A stretch of DNA of 64,000 bases from Oceanobacillus sp. Castelsardo (lineage in GTDB: Bacteria > Bacillota > Bacilli > Bacillales > Amphibacillaceae). Positions 19,507 through 27,933 of this stretch are shown piece by piece (position 1 is the stretch's first letter; the number at the start of each line of letters is the position of its first letter). The position numbers and the translations under genes are program-made. The notes under the pieces are model-generated. The model ran no database searches, was not told the origin of the DNA, and saw only the letters and a program-made list of their open reading frames with translations. The stretch spans positions 186,001-250,000 of the forward strand of contig NZ_LYCS01000001.1 of NCBI RefSeq assembly GCF_001659985.1. Direction: 5' to 3'.

Positions 19507-20307
19507 TCAATCAGTGCATGATATGGAAACTGTGCCAAGATTATCAAAGTCAACCACCACTTTATCTCCAGCTTCAAGAGAAATTGCTTCGGAAATCGCA
19601 CCACTTAAAACAATATCCCCTTTTTTGAACCCTTTATCTCTTTTTCCAAGAAGATTCGCAGCCCATGCCATTGCTTTTAATGGGTGCCCTAATACCGCTG
19701 CACTTGAACCAGTCTGTTCCACTTTTCCATTTTTGGACATGACCATTCCGATGTTACCTACATCAATAGAATGTGGAGACTGGAGATTACTACCTACTAC
19801 AAATTTAGCTGAGGAGCAATTGTCAGCTACAACATCGACGAGAGTAAAACGAAAGTCTTTATATCGACTGTCGATAATTTCCAAGGCTGGAGCAACATAT
19901 TTAGTTGCTTGTGAAATGTCCTCTTCCGTAATATTTTCTCCTTGGATATCTTCACTAATAAAAAATGCAATTTCAGGTTCAATTTTCGGATGAATCAATT
20001 CCGAGCAAGATAATGGCTCCCATTCATAAGCAAGCATATCTTTATGCAAATACCCATAGATGGGTTGCTTTACACCCATCATTTCCTGTTTTGCAGTACT
20101 AGTCAGCCCTAATTTCATGCCTATTGTTTTTGTATTGTTTTCTTTCAATCGCCTTTGTAATAAACCATCTTGCAATACGTATGCTTCCTCGATGGTAATT
20201 TCAGGGTATTCGTTTGTTATTTTACTGACTTCATGCGCATCCCTTTCAGCATAAAGTAGATATTCGATAATATCTTTGTTGTCGATTGTTTTCAATGTAA
20301 CTGGCAC
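19507..20307 (-). CDS. 4-oxalocrotonate (2-oxo-3-hexenedioate) decarboxylase
   Basis: 266 residues of the hydratase/decarboxylase family; converts 4-oxalocrotonate to 2-oxopent-4-enoate, Mg2+-dependent. It resembles DmpH/XylI more than DmpE: VSKITNEYPEITIEEAY, MKLGLTSTAKQEMMGV, PIYGYL and LIHPKIEPEIAF match the decarboxylase pattern I remember. Metal-binding acidic residues sit in HPKIEPEIAF. The frame opens at GTG 20307 with GGAGG very close, so the start could be the internal TTG. It is paired with the hydratase (26 bp), its usual complex partner. Confidence 0.85.
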   Translation of the reverse strand: MPVTLKTIDNKDIIEYLLYAERDAHEVSKITNEYPEITIEEAYVLQDGLLQRRLKENNTKTIGMKLGLTSTAKQEMMGVKQPIYGYLHKDMLAYEWEPLSCSELIHPKIEPEIAFFISEDIQGENITEEDISQATKYVAPALEIIDSRYKDFRFTLVDVVADNCSSAKFVVGSNLQSPHSIDVGNIGMVMSKNGKVEQTGSSAAVLGHPLKAMAWAANLLGKRDKGFKKGDIVLSGAISEAISLEAGDKVVVDFDNLGTVSISCTD

Positions 20308-20333
20308 ACCTCCATTTTCTAATCTAATTAGTC

Positions 20334-21113
20334 CTATTTGAATAAAACACTTACTTTTCCAAGTACACCAAAATCAGCTACAATCTTGTCTCCTTTTGAA
20401 ACAGGGACAGCAAAGGATAAAGCCCCGGGTAAAATTAACTCCCCCTTTTTTAAAACAATATCGAATTCAGAAAGCTTATTTGCAAGCCAAGCTATTGCTT
20501 CAGCCGGATGACCTAAAGCGGCTGATCCTGAACCTGTTGTAACAATTTCTTTATTTTTCATCAAAATCATTCCATTTGTACGTAAATTAATTTCATCTAA
20601 ACTTTTCCTGTTTTGACCTATTACAACCTTGGCAGACGACCCGTTATCGGCAACAGTATCTACTAGCTCGATTTTCCAATCAGCTATCCTGCTATCAATA
20701 ATTTCGATAGTAGGAACAACGTAATCAGTCGCCATAATAACATCTAAAAATGTAATATCCGGACCCCGCAAGTCCTCCTTTAGCACAAAGCCTATCTCGG
20801 CTTCTACTCTTGGTGCTATCATAGAATCCACGTTCACGGTATCACCGTTATTTACCTTCATATCCTCAAACAGATGACCATAATCTGGTTCATCGATATT
20901 TAACATTTGTTGCATTGCTTTATTCGTTAGACCAACTTTTTTTCCTATGACTCTTTTCCCTTGTTCTGTTTTTAATTTAACGCTCTCTAACTGAATTTGA
21001 TAAGCATCCTGGACCGTGAGATTTTTATTACGGTCTGTAAGGGCTTTAATTTCTACTGCCATTTCTTCAGCTTGTATTAGTTCCCTTGCGTAATTAAAGA
21101 ATTTTAACGTCAT
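20334..21113 (-). CDS. 2-hydroxypenta-2,4-dienoate (2-oxopent-4-enoate) hydratase
   Basis: 259 residues; adds water to 2-hydroxypenta-2,4-dienoate giving 4-hydroxy-2-oxovalerate. It is homologous to the next gene but matches DmpE/XylJ motifs: VIGKKVGLTNKAMQQML, PDYGHL, PRVEAEIGFVL and WKIELVDTVADNGSS. GGGAGG precedes ATG. The aldolase and acetaldehyde dehydrogenase that should follow are missing from the window. A hairpin lies upstream, 125 bp from the aldehyde dehydrogenase gene. Confidence 0.85.
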   Translation of the reverse strand: MTLKFFNYARELIQAEEMAVEIKALTDRNKNLTVQDAYQIQLESVKLKTEQGKRVIGKKVGLTNKAMQQMLNIDEPDYGHLFEDMKVNNGDTVNVDSMIAPRVEAEIGFVLKEDLRGPDITFLDVIMATDYVVPTIEIIDSRIADWKIELVDTVADNGSSAKVVIGQNRKSLDEINLRTNGMILMKNKEIVTTGSGSAALGHPAEAIAWLANKLSEFDIVLKKGELILPGALSFAVPVSKGDKIVADFGVLGKVSVLFK

Positions 21114-21203
21114 TTCAATATCTCACCTCCCTAGGAATTTACACACCAGTATGCGAACAATCTAGACACTTAAGAAAAATGTTTACTTATTTTAAATAAA
21201 CGA

Positions 21204-21226
21204 AAAGGTGAACTGAGTCCACCTTT
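21204..21226 (-). terminator. Internal stem-loop in the anthranilate operon
   Basis: AAAGGTG and CACCTTT arms with an 8-9-base loop, then TTTTCGTTTATTT on the minus strand, just past the aldehyde dehydrogenase stop. It could terminate part of the transcripts before the hydratase. Confidence 0.5.
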
Positions 21227-21238
21227 CCGAAACGTCCT

Positions 21239-22708
21239 TTACTTTTTGAATGTAATTGTTTTCGCCTCTGTATAAAAATCAAAACTATGTCTACCGCCTT
21301 CTCGACCAATTCCACTAGCCTTGGAGCCTCCAAAAGGGGTACGTAGATCACGGACATACCAGCAATTTACCCATAACAAGCCTGAATCAATCAAGGAAGT
21401 GACGCGATGCGCTCTTCTTAAATCGTTTGTCCAAACCACTCCAGCAAGGCCGTAAATCGAATCATTTGCTATTTCAATGGCTTCTTCTTCTGTTTTAAAA
21501 GGTATAATTACTGGAACAGGGCCGAAAATTTCTTCTTGAGCTACTCTCATTTTATTATCTACATCGTATAATACAGTTGGCATATAGAAATTTCCTTTTT
21601 CCAATCCTTTCACTTTTTCACCACCATACGCCAACTTAGCCCCATCTTCTATTCCAATCTGAACGTAGTTATCAACAGTTTCAAGATGACTCTTCGATAC
21701 GAGTGCACCCATATCGGTATTCTCATCTGTCGGGTCTCCAACTTTAATTTTTTTAACAGATTCTACAAATTTATCTAAAAACGTATCATAGATACTCTCT
21801 TGAACTAGTATTCGAGATCCAGCTAAGCAAATCTCCCCTTGATTTCTAAAAACGGCATCGATGGATCCTTCCACAGCCTCATCTAAATCAGCATCTTCGA
21901 AAACGATATTTGCGGACTTTCCACCGAGTTCAAGTGAAACAGGGATAAGACTTTTAGCAGCATTTTGCATAACCGTCTTTCCTGTTGAAGATTCCCCAAC
22001 GAATGACAAGCGACGAACAAGAGGATTCGTTGATAATTCAGTTCCAACTATGCTCCCAGGACCAGTAATGATATTCAAGACGCCAGGAGGCAATCCAGCT
22101 TCATTTGCGATTTCTCCTAATTTTATAGCGCTAAGCGGTGTATACGAGGCTGGCTTAACTACAACCGTATTTCCTGCAGCAAGTGCTGCTGAGGCCTTCC
22201 AAGTCAATTGCATAAAAGGAAGATTCCACGGTATGATAAGAGTCGTCACCCCAGCCGGAGCATATTGACTATAGGACATGAATTTACTCATGTCATAATG
22301 TTCTTGTACTACGTATTTAGCCATTTCTGCAAAAAAACGAAAATTAGATGCTGCTCTAGGAATATCAAATCCCCTACTCTCCTTGATTGGCTTTCCAACA
22401 TCCAACGTTTCAATAAAACTTAGTTCTTCAACATTCTCTAAAATTAGGTCCGACATTTTACAAAGAATCTCCGACCTTTGTTCAACTGGCATATTACTCC
22501 AAACACCACTTTGAAATGCACGATGTGCAACTTCAATTGCTAACTTTGTATCCTTTTCATCCGCTTGGGCGATAGATGCTAGTTTCTCATTGGTTGCCGG
22601 ATTGATAGAGTCGAATGTTTCGTTGGTATAAGAATCAATATATTCTCCATCTATAAATAATCTCGCATCCTTGATGTCAATTTTGTTCGTTACGACTTCT
22701 TTTGCCAT
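21239..22708 (-). CDS. 2-aminomuconate (or 2-hydroxymuconate) semialdehyde dehydrogenase
   Basis: 489 residues, NAD-dependent aldehyde dehydrogenase fold. Motifs: PWNLPFMQLTWK, SFVGESSTGK, LELGGKSANIVFEDAD with the general-base Glu, and NQGEICLAGSR containing the nucleophilic Cys. Placed between the deaminase and the hydratase, it should oxidise 2-aminomuconate-6-semialdehyde to 2-aminomuconate, as AmnC/NbaE do. The same enzyme could act on 2-hydroxymuconic semialdehyde from the extradiol dioxygenase. Strong AGGAGG start; 11 bp after the RidA-like gene. Confidence 0.85.
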   Translation of the reverse strand: MAKEVVTNKIDIKDARLFIDGEYIDSYTNETFDSINPATNEKLASIAQADEKDTKLAIEVAHRAFQSGVWSNMPVEQRSEILCKMSDLILENVEELSFIETLDVGKPIKESRGFDIPRAASNFRFFAEMAKYVVQEHYDMSKFMSYSQYAPAGVTTLIIPWNLPFMQLTWKASAALAAGNTVVVKPASYTPLSAIKLGEIANEAGLPPGVLNIITGPGSIVGTELSTNPLVRRLSFVGESSTGKTVMQNAAKSLIPVSLELGGKSANIVFEDADLDEAVEGSIDAVFRNQGEICLAGSRILVQESIYDTFLDKFVESVKKIKVGDPTDENTDMGALVSKSHLETVDNYVQIGIEDGAKLAYGGEKVKGLEKGNFYMPTVLYDVDNKMRVAQEEIFGPVPVIIPFKTEEEAIEIANDSIYGLAGVVWTNDLRRAHRVTSLIDSGLLWVNCWYVRDLRTPFGGSKASGIGREGGRHSFDFYTEAKTITFKK

Positions 22709-22719
22709 CTATGTTCCTC

Positions 22720-23169
22720 CTAATCTTCTACTTCGATGATCATCTCTATTTCAATTGCTGTATTATTCGGTAATTGAGCCATGCCTACTGCTGAACGACC
22801 GTGCTTCCCTTTTTCATCAAACACTTTTCCAAGTAAATCAGACGCACCATTCGCTACCTTGGGCTGTTCTGTAAATTCTTGTGTAGAATTTACCATGACC
22901 AGGAGTTTGACAAACTGTTTAATCTTACTTAAATCACCTATTTCATTCTTTACAACTGAAAGGAGATTAAGCATCGACTGTTGCGCTGCTGCATACCCTT
23001 CTTCAGTTGTCAGTTCTTGGCCAAGCTTTCCGTGAAATTGATCCACTCCTTGCCCAGCTGTAAAAAGTAAGTTACCTGTGCGAATGCAACTGACATAATT
23101 ACCTACAGTCGGTCTTAGGGAAGGCAATTCTAATCCAAGCTCCTGTAATTTTTCTTCAGGTGTCATCAT
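22720..23169 (-). CDS. RidA-family 2-aminomuconate deaminase candidate
   Basis: 149 residues of the YjgF/RidA family. FTAGQGVDQFHGKLG and a C-terminal GRSAVGMAQLPNNTAIEIEM fit the family. It is longer than housekeeping RidA (about 125 aa) and has a different N-terminus (PEEKLQELGLELPSL), as in the subgroup acting as 2-aminomuconate deaminase. Its start overlaps the decarboxylase stop (ATGATGA), implying coupled translation. Expected reaction: 2-aminomuconate to 4-oxalocrotonate plus ammonia. Confidence 0.75.
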   Translation of the reverse strand: MMTPEEKLQELGLELPSLRPTVGNYVSCIRTGNLLFTAGQGVDQFHGKLGQELTTEEGYAAAQQSMLNLLSVVKNEIGDLSKIKQFVKLLVMVNSTQEFTEQPKVANGASDLLGKVFDEKGKHGRSAVGMAQLPNNTAIEIEMIIEVED

Positions 23170-24176
23170 TTTTGAACCACTTCCTTTATATCAACATTCA
23201 AGAACTCTAATGCATTCTTGCCTAATATGGCTTTTCTTTCTTCTTCCGTAAGTTCTGTCGTTTCATCTATCACTTTGCCAGGTACAATTTCCCTTAATAG
23301 GAAGGGATAGTCCGAACCCATGACTACTCTTTCGTGGCCAAAACGTTCAATTAAATACTTCAGGTTTTGCGGGTCGTAATTCAATGAATCAAAATAAAAG
23401 TTTTTTGTATAGTGGCTAGGTGGTTTACTTATTATTCGAAGATCCCGCCATACATTCCACCCCTGATCCAACCTTGGCAAGATGTATGGAAAAGAACCAC
23501 CACCGTGAGCGAAACAAACTTTTAAGTTAGGAAATTTCTCTATGACAGCCCCATTAATCAAACTTGCTGCTGCAAGAGCAGTTTCACTTGGCATTCCTAC
23601 CGTATACATAAAATTATGGCGTGGAAAACGCTCTCTTCCAAGAGTTTCCCAAGGATGGATAAACAATGGAACTTGCCATTCCTCTGCTTTCCTAAAGAAG
23701 TTTGTGAACTCTGGATCATCTAGATTTTTTCCATTTACATTCGTTCCGATTTCAATCCCTTTTAAACCTAGTTCCTTTACGCATCTTTCCATTTCACGTA
23801 TGGACACATCTATATCTTGGAGTGGAACTGTTCCTAGTCCAATAAATCGATTCGGGTATTTTTTAACCGTCTCGGCGATGAAATCATTTTGAATTTTTGC
23901 CATTTCTTCTGCTTCTTTAGGATTCGCCCAATAAGAAAATGTTACTGGGATAGGTGACAACACTTGAATGTCGACACCTTCTCTATCCATATCTTCAATT
24001 CGTTTTTCAGGGCTCCATACTTGATTGGTCACTTCACGGAAGACTTTTCCTTCGACCATTATATTTGCTCCGCAAGAACACGTTTTTTCTAAAGTAGGCC
24101 AACGACCGCCACCAAACTTCTCTACGAAATTTGGAATATCTTCGGGTATGATGTGTGTATGAAAGTCTACTCTCAT
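23166..24176 (-). CDS. 2-amino-3-carboxymuconate-6-semialdehyde decarboxylase (ACMSD)
   Basis: 336 residues, amidohydrolase superfamily; decarboxylates ACMS to 2-aminomuconate semialdehyde. The N-terminus VDFHTHIIPE supplies two zinc His ligands; GTVPLQD, FIHPWETLG (zinc His) and VVMGSDYPFLL (metal Asp) follow in the ACMSD order. Length equals bacterial and human ACMSD. The start is ATG 24176, overlapping the upstream dioxygenase stop by four bases; the longer frame from 24224 has no ribosome site. It acts directly after ring cleavage of 3-hydroxyanthranilate. Confidence 0.92.
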   Translation of the reverse strand: MRVDFHTHIIPEDIPNFVEKFGGGRWPTLEKTCSCGANIMVEGKVFREVTNQVWSPEKRIEDMDREGVDIQVLSPIPVTFSYWANPKEAEEMAKIQNDFIAETVKKYPNRFIGLGTVPLQDIDVSIREMERCVKELGLKGIEIGTNVNGKNLDDPEFTNFFRKAEEWQVPLFIHPWETLGRERFPRHNFMYTVGMPSETALAAASLINGAVIEKFPNLKVCFAHGGGSFPYILPRLDQGWNVWRDLRIISKPPSHYTKNFYFDSLNYDPQNLKYLIERFGHERVVMGSDYPFLLREIVPGKVIDETTELTEEERKAILGKNALEFLNVDIKEVVQK

Positions 24177-24703
24177 TTCCACAACCCTACTTCTTCTGGC
24201 ATGACATTTCCGCACTGATCGCAAGACCTTAAATCTTCACTAGAATTGAATTCATTTATAGCTGCCTTCAACTGTGTTCCGATATCCGTTAGTTGTAACG
24301 TTACGCGATGCATTTCGTGATTACATTTATCGCAGAACCAAACCATATGCTCTTCCTCTCCATTACGAGGCTCTTCTATGACCATTCCAATTGTATCGGC
24401 AACTCGATGTGGAGAATGAGGTACATTAGCTGGTAATAGGAAGACTTCCCCTTCTTTAACAGTGATAACTTCTCTTTCACCAGCATCGTTAATGATTTCT
24501 ACGTAACAATCGCCCTTAATTTGATAGAAAAACTCTTCTGCAGGACTAATATGGAAATCGCGTCGTCTATTCGGTCCTCCAACCATCATGACAATCATAT
24601 TTGAACCAGGAAACATTTCCTTATTATTAACCGGCGGCTGTAGTTGATCTTTATTCTCCTCAATCCAACTTAGTAAACTATTTGCTTTAAATTCTCTTCC
24701 CAT
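24173..24703 (-). CDS. 3-hydroxyanthranilate 3,4-dioxygenase
   Basis: A 176-residue cupin dioxygenase opening 3-hydroxyanthranilate to ACMS. Fe(II) ligands: His51 and Glu57 (DFHISPAEEFFYQ) and His96 (NVPHSPHR), essentially the numbering of studied bacterial enzymes. The second, rubredoxin-like iron site has CDKCNHE and CDQCG near the C-terminus. ATG 24703 is preferred to 24718, having GGAGG eight bases upstream. It overlaps the ACMSD gene by four bases. Confidence 0.95.
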   Translation of the reverse strand: MGREFKANSLLSWIEENKDQLQPPVNNKEMFPGSNMIVMMVGGPNRRRDFHISPAEEFFYQIKGDCYVEIINDAGEREVITVKEGEVFLLPANVPHSPHRVADTIGMVIEEPRNGEEEHMVWFCDKCNHEMHRVTLQLTDIGTQLKAAINEFNSSEDLRSCDQCGNVMPEEVGLWK

Positions 24704-24723
24704 TATCCATACCTCCATTTATT

Positions 24724-25245
24724 TTATTTAAGGAGAGGAATAGCCTGCTCCAGCTTCCCGTTAGAAATCAATTCCCGTATGCGGGTTGACGAAATTCTTT
24801 GTCCTTTTGAACAACATACTGGGTTTAACGTTTCAACTTGAAAATGCTCTCTAAGCAGCTTAATATCCCCTGTTCTCTTATGCCCAAACCTAAAATCTTC
24901 CCCAACAATAATGTTAAACGGTTTCAACAGAGCTAATTCATCGATAAAGGAATCAGCTGTCCTGTTTATATATTCAGAATTAAAGGTCGCAATAACCACA
25001 TGATCAATTCCAAGTTTACTTAGTTTAATCATTTTATCTTCATAGGTTGATAATATTTGTACCTGTTGAAAATAAGCTCTAGGTGGTGGGTCAAATGTGT
25101 ACACAACACTTGGCACACCAAATATTTCAGCCTGTTCAACCAACCGTTCTATTACTTTTTGATGGCCTTTATGGACACCATCAAAAGCACCGATTGTAAT
25201 GACTGAACCATTTAAATTGAGTGTTTGGGAACAATGCGTTTTCAC
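24724..25245 (-). CDS. Stand-alone FAD synthetase (RibF nucleotidyltransferase domain only)
   Basis: 173 residues matching only the N-terminal FMN adenylyltransferase half of RibF: IGAFDGVHKGHQ with the nucleotide-binding HKGH, IVGEDFRFGHKRTGD and RISSTRIREL. The riboflavin kinase domain is absent. Such a gene accompanies the two-component anthranilate hydroxylase of Geobacillus thermodenitrificans (established knowledge as I recall it), where it boosts FAD for the reductase/monooxygenase. GTG start with AAGGAG. It lies between the monooxygenase and ring-cleavage genes of one operon. Confidence 0.85.
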   Translation of the reverse strand: MKTHCSQTLNLNGSVITIGAFDGVHKGHQKVIERLVEQAEIFGVPSVVYTFDPPPRAYFQQVQILSTYEDKMIKLSKLGIDHVVIATFNSEYINRTADSFIDELALLKPFNIIVGEDFRFGHKRTGDIKLLREHFQVETLNPVCCSKGQRISSTRIRELISNGKLEQAIPLLK

Positions 25246-25288
25246 TATTCCTACTCCTTTATCACGAATTTTTAACTATATTAATCTG

Positions 25289-26773
25289 TTAAGCTTTCGA
25301 TTTACTTCCCTTTGCCATTTCAAGCCCTTCTTTTAGTGCCCTATCTACTCGAGGATAAGAAGGGTTCTTACGCTTATGCGCTTTGTAGAACATTCCCATC
25401 TTTCTAACCGGGTCTCCTGAGTAATAACGTTCATACTGAACAAGCCTTTGCCCAAAAGCTTCACCACAGAGGTCCCAAGCTAGTTTAAACAAGCGTACTC
25501 TTCTTTCCGAAGACACATCTGTTCTTCCTACATAATATCGATTCATTTCCTCTGAAATAGCAGGATTATTGAAGTCTGCCTCAGTTGGAGACATTAATAA
25601 ACCACCGGCTCCAATTGTCTGCAATATTTGAATTGCTCTAGGATATGCATGTGGCAGTATTCCACGAATCGTCTCAAGCGGAACCAAATTCGGCCTCAAT
25701 TCACCAGTTTTCGTAACTTCATACTCTTTTTCTGCTATTCTTACTAATGCCCGAATCGTTTCGGCAGATTGGATTACTTCAGATAACTGATTCTGCACAT
25801 TCAAGAATCCATCCACACCTATAGCATCAGCAATGGAGCAAGCAACATCTGATACAAAAGAGATTTTCGCAAGACCTCTTACCGCTGACTGGTGGGACGG
25901 CTGCTGGTTAATTCCGGTGCTCGGATAAAGCATGTTTCCAGCCTCTACATTTTGATTGATGAAAACCCGATCCCATGGAACAATTACATCATTAAATACT
26001 ATGAGTGCATCTGATTCTTCAAATCGGGAAGCTAATGGATGATCCCACGTAGAACGTTCTCCTGACTGTGCTTGTTCACGACAATATAAACGAAGTCCTG
26101 GTGTATCAATCGGTAAAGCAAATGAAATCGCATATTTTTCATCTCCGGGACTGAAACCAGGATACGAATAAATAATAACTTCTTCGGTAATTGGCGCAAG
26201 TGTCGCCAACATTTTAGCCCCACGTACAACCAATCCTTCAGGTGTTTCTTTAACAACTCCCAAATGAGTAAATTCTTCTTGTTGACCATGAGATGATTGG
26301 CTACGGTCATTTTGTGGATTAACAATCGCGTGCGTCAAAAATAAATCATTATCTCTCACATATTTGTAATAATTGATGATGTTGTCTCCGTATTGTTCAC
26401 CATATTTTCTAAAGAACCAATCATTCGCAGCCATTCCCGTAATTACTGTATTTAAAAAGTCTGGTGTTCTTCCCATCAATCCAAATGTTGACTCGGCCCA
26501 GATTTCAAACACGTTCCTTCTCATTTGTAAATGTTCTGGTTCTGTTGGATTTAAGAATGAATTGTTTACCCGTGTACCGTCCTCACTAATATGCGTGATT
26601 TTATCTTGGTATTCTGCATCATGCTGCATATCATATAGTTTCGCAATTTCTTTTACAGACTGCGCAAAATACGGGTGATCAACAACATTGTTGACTCTTT
26701 CTCCACCTAACCACACTTCCGGATTTTTACTTTTTATCGATTGGATATACTGATTTCCTGTTCTGATACTCAT
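25289..26773 (-). CDS. FADH2-dependent anthranilate 3-monooxygenase candidate (HpaB family)
   Basis: 494 residues of the 4-hydroxyphenylacetate 3-monooxygenase large-component family (acyl-CoA dehydrogenase-like fold): [36 protein letters not shown] and [22 protein letters not shown]. It is preceded by a flavin reductase and followed by FAD synthetase and 3-hydroxyanthranilate dioxygenase. This is the gene set of the anthranilate 3-hydroxylation pathway described in Geobacillus thermodenitrificans, so anthranilate is a better substrate guess than 4-hydroxyphenylacetate. GAGGGGGG precedes ATG. Confidence 0.85.
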   Translation of the reverse strand: MSIRTGNQYIQSIKSKNPEVWLGGERVNNVVDHPYFAQSVKEIAKLYDMQHDAEYQDKITHISEDGTRVNNSFLNPTEPEHLQMRRNVFEIWAESTFGLMGRTPDFLNTVITGMAANDWFFRKYGEQYGDNIINYYKYVRDNDLFLTHAIVNPQNDRSQSSHGQQEEFTHLGVVKETPEGLVVRGAKMLATLAPITEEVIIYSYPGFSPGDEKYAISFALPIDTPGLRLYCREQAQSGERSTWDHPLASRFEESDALIVFNDVIVPWDRVFINQNVEAGNMLYPSTGINQQPSHQSAVRGLAKISFVSDVACSIADAIGVDGFLNVQNQLSEVIQSAETIRALVRIAEKEYEVTKTGELRPNLVPLETIRGILPHAYPRAIQILQTIGAGGLLMSPTEADFNNPAISEEMNRYYVGRTDVSSERRVRLFKLAWDLCGEAFGQRLVQYERYYSGDPVRKMGMFYKAHKRKNPSYPRVDRALKEGLEMAKGSKSKA

Positions 26774-26792
26774 TAATAAGTCCCCCCTCTAA

Positions 26793-27275
26793 TTAATTAT
26801 TAACAACTGAATCATCTTGAGTATTTAAAAATTGCCCTTTAAAAAACAACAAACTATCTTTCTCGTCATAGGAGAAATCCTTTACTTTTCCTAAAAATAA
26901 TACATGATCGCCGCCATCATATTGCTTCCAAGGGAAGCATTCAATTGTCCCAACTGTATGATCAAGTCTTGGACCAAGCTTGGAATCCTCTTTCCATTCA
27001 ACTGCTAATCCCTCTTGTGGCTTGCCAGCAAACTGAAGGGCAAGTAATCTTTGTTTGCTTGATAAAATATTAATAATAAAAGGTCTGCCTTTCAGGTCAT
27101 GGTACGCTTTCGTTTGTTTATCTATGGATATAAGCACAAGTGGAGGATCTAATGAAACAGATGTAAATGAATTGATGGTTATCCCTCTTCGATTGCCAGT
27201 ATCATCATTCCACGTCACAACAGTAACGCCTGTGGCAAAATGACCTAAACAGTTCCTTAATTCTTTTGGATCCAT
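26793..27275 (-). CDS. Flavin reductase component (HpaC family)
   Basis: 160 residues of the flavin reductase-like domain: LGHFATGVTVVTW, GITINSFTSVSLDPPLVLIS and DGGDHVLFLGKV, with the usual GDH motif. It supplies free FADH2 to the monooxygenase encoded 19 bp downstream. The start is placed at ATG 27275, with GGAGG 11 bases upstream; the frame extends to 27371 but crosses the promoter. First gene of the anthranilate operon. Confidence 0.88.
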   Translation of the reverse strand: MDPKELRNCLGHFATGVTVVTWNDDTGNRRGITINSFTSVSLDPPLVLISIDKQTKAYHDLKGRPFIINILSSKQRLLALQFAGKPQEGLAVEWKEDSKLGPRLDHTVGTIECFPWKQYDGGDHVLFLGKVKDFSYDEKDSLLFFKGQFLNTQDDSVVNN

Positions 27276-27312
27276 TTTCCTAACTACCTCCATTCCTTTT
27301 CTTGTTATCTTC

Positions 27313-27341
27313 ACTATATTGAAAACGCATTCAACACTCAA
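27313..27341 (-). promoter_or_regulatory. Promoter with embedded inverted repeat, anthranilate operon
   Basis: On the minus strand, TTGAGT, 17 bp, TATAGT. The spacer holds an inverted repeat, TTGAATGCGTTTTCAA, placed for repressor binding. A second repeat, AATTAG-5-CTAATT, lies at 27383-27399. Confidence 0.55.
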
Positions 27342-27435
27342 TCTCGTAATCTCATAATGTGAAATGTCCAAAACTTTTTAATAATTAGTTTGTCTAATTT
27401 TAAAAAACACCACATTCTTTAAATCACAATGAAAA

Positions 27436-27471
27436 AGAAACAGTTTCCAATTTATTTCGGAAACTGTTTCT
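27436..27471 (-). terminator. Terminator of the isatin-hydrolase/RidA transcript
   Basis: Perfect 13-bp arms (AGAAACAGTTTCC and complement) followed by TTTTTCATT on the minus strand. It separates this transcript from the flavin-reductase promoter. Confidence 0.8.
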
Positions 27472-27491
27472 ATCCTAGAATTTTCACAAGA

Positions 27492-27891
27492 CTACATAAC
27501 AACAATTGCTTCAATTTCAATCAAGAATTCAGGCAAGGCTAGACCAGTAACCCCAACAATTGTCTGAGCAGGTGGGGGATGCTTCCCCAAAGTATTTCGC
27601 TGTTGTCGCTCCGATGATTTCATATTCAGTAGGCCTTGTTGTGTAGACGGTTGTTTTTACGATATGATCCCAAGTTGCGCCCACTTCTTCTAAAGCATAG
27701 GAAAGGTTTTGATACACCATATCTGTCTGTTTAGCAAAATCACCGACATTCACGACGTTCATATTTTTATCCCAAGCTACTTGCCCTGATAAAAAGACTA
27801 ACTTATTACCTTTAGGAATCGTAACATGGGAATACCCGATTGGATCATGTATTTCTTCAGGATTTATTATATCCCTATATTTACTCGTCAT
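27492..27891 (-). pseudogene. RidA-family deaminase gene with a 1-bp frameshift
   Basis: The frame from ATG 27891 encodes a RidA protein (GNKLVFLSGQVAWD, VVKTTVYTT-like region) up to AKYFGEAS, then goes out of frame and ends near 27529. Removing one C from the five-C run (complement of 27574-27578) restores SPPAQTIVGVTGLALPEFL and the family C-terminus ending at TAG 27492. The full product would be about 132 aa. It is either a real homopolymer mutation or a sequencing error. It lies 42 bp downstream of the isatin-hydrolase-like gene, so an imine/enamine deaminase role in the same pathway is likely. Confidence 0.8.
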
Positions 27892-27933
27892 TTTCTACCT
27901 CCAAAGGTTTTTATTTAGAGTCAAAACTACATC

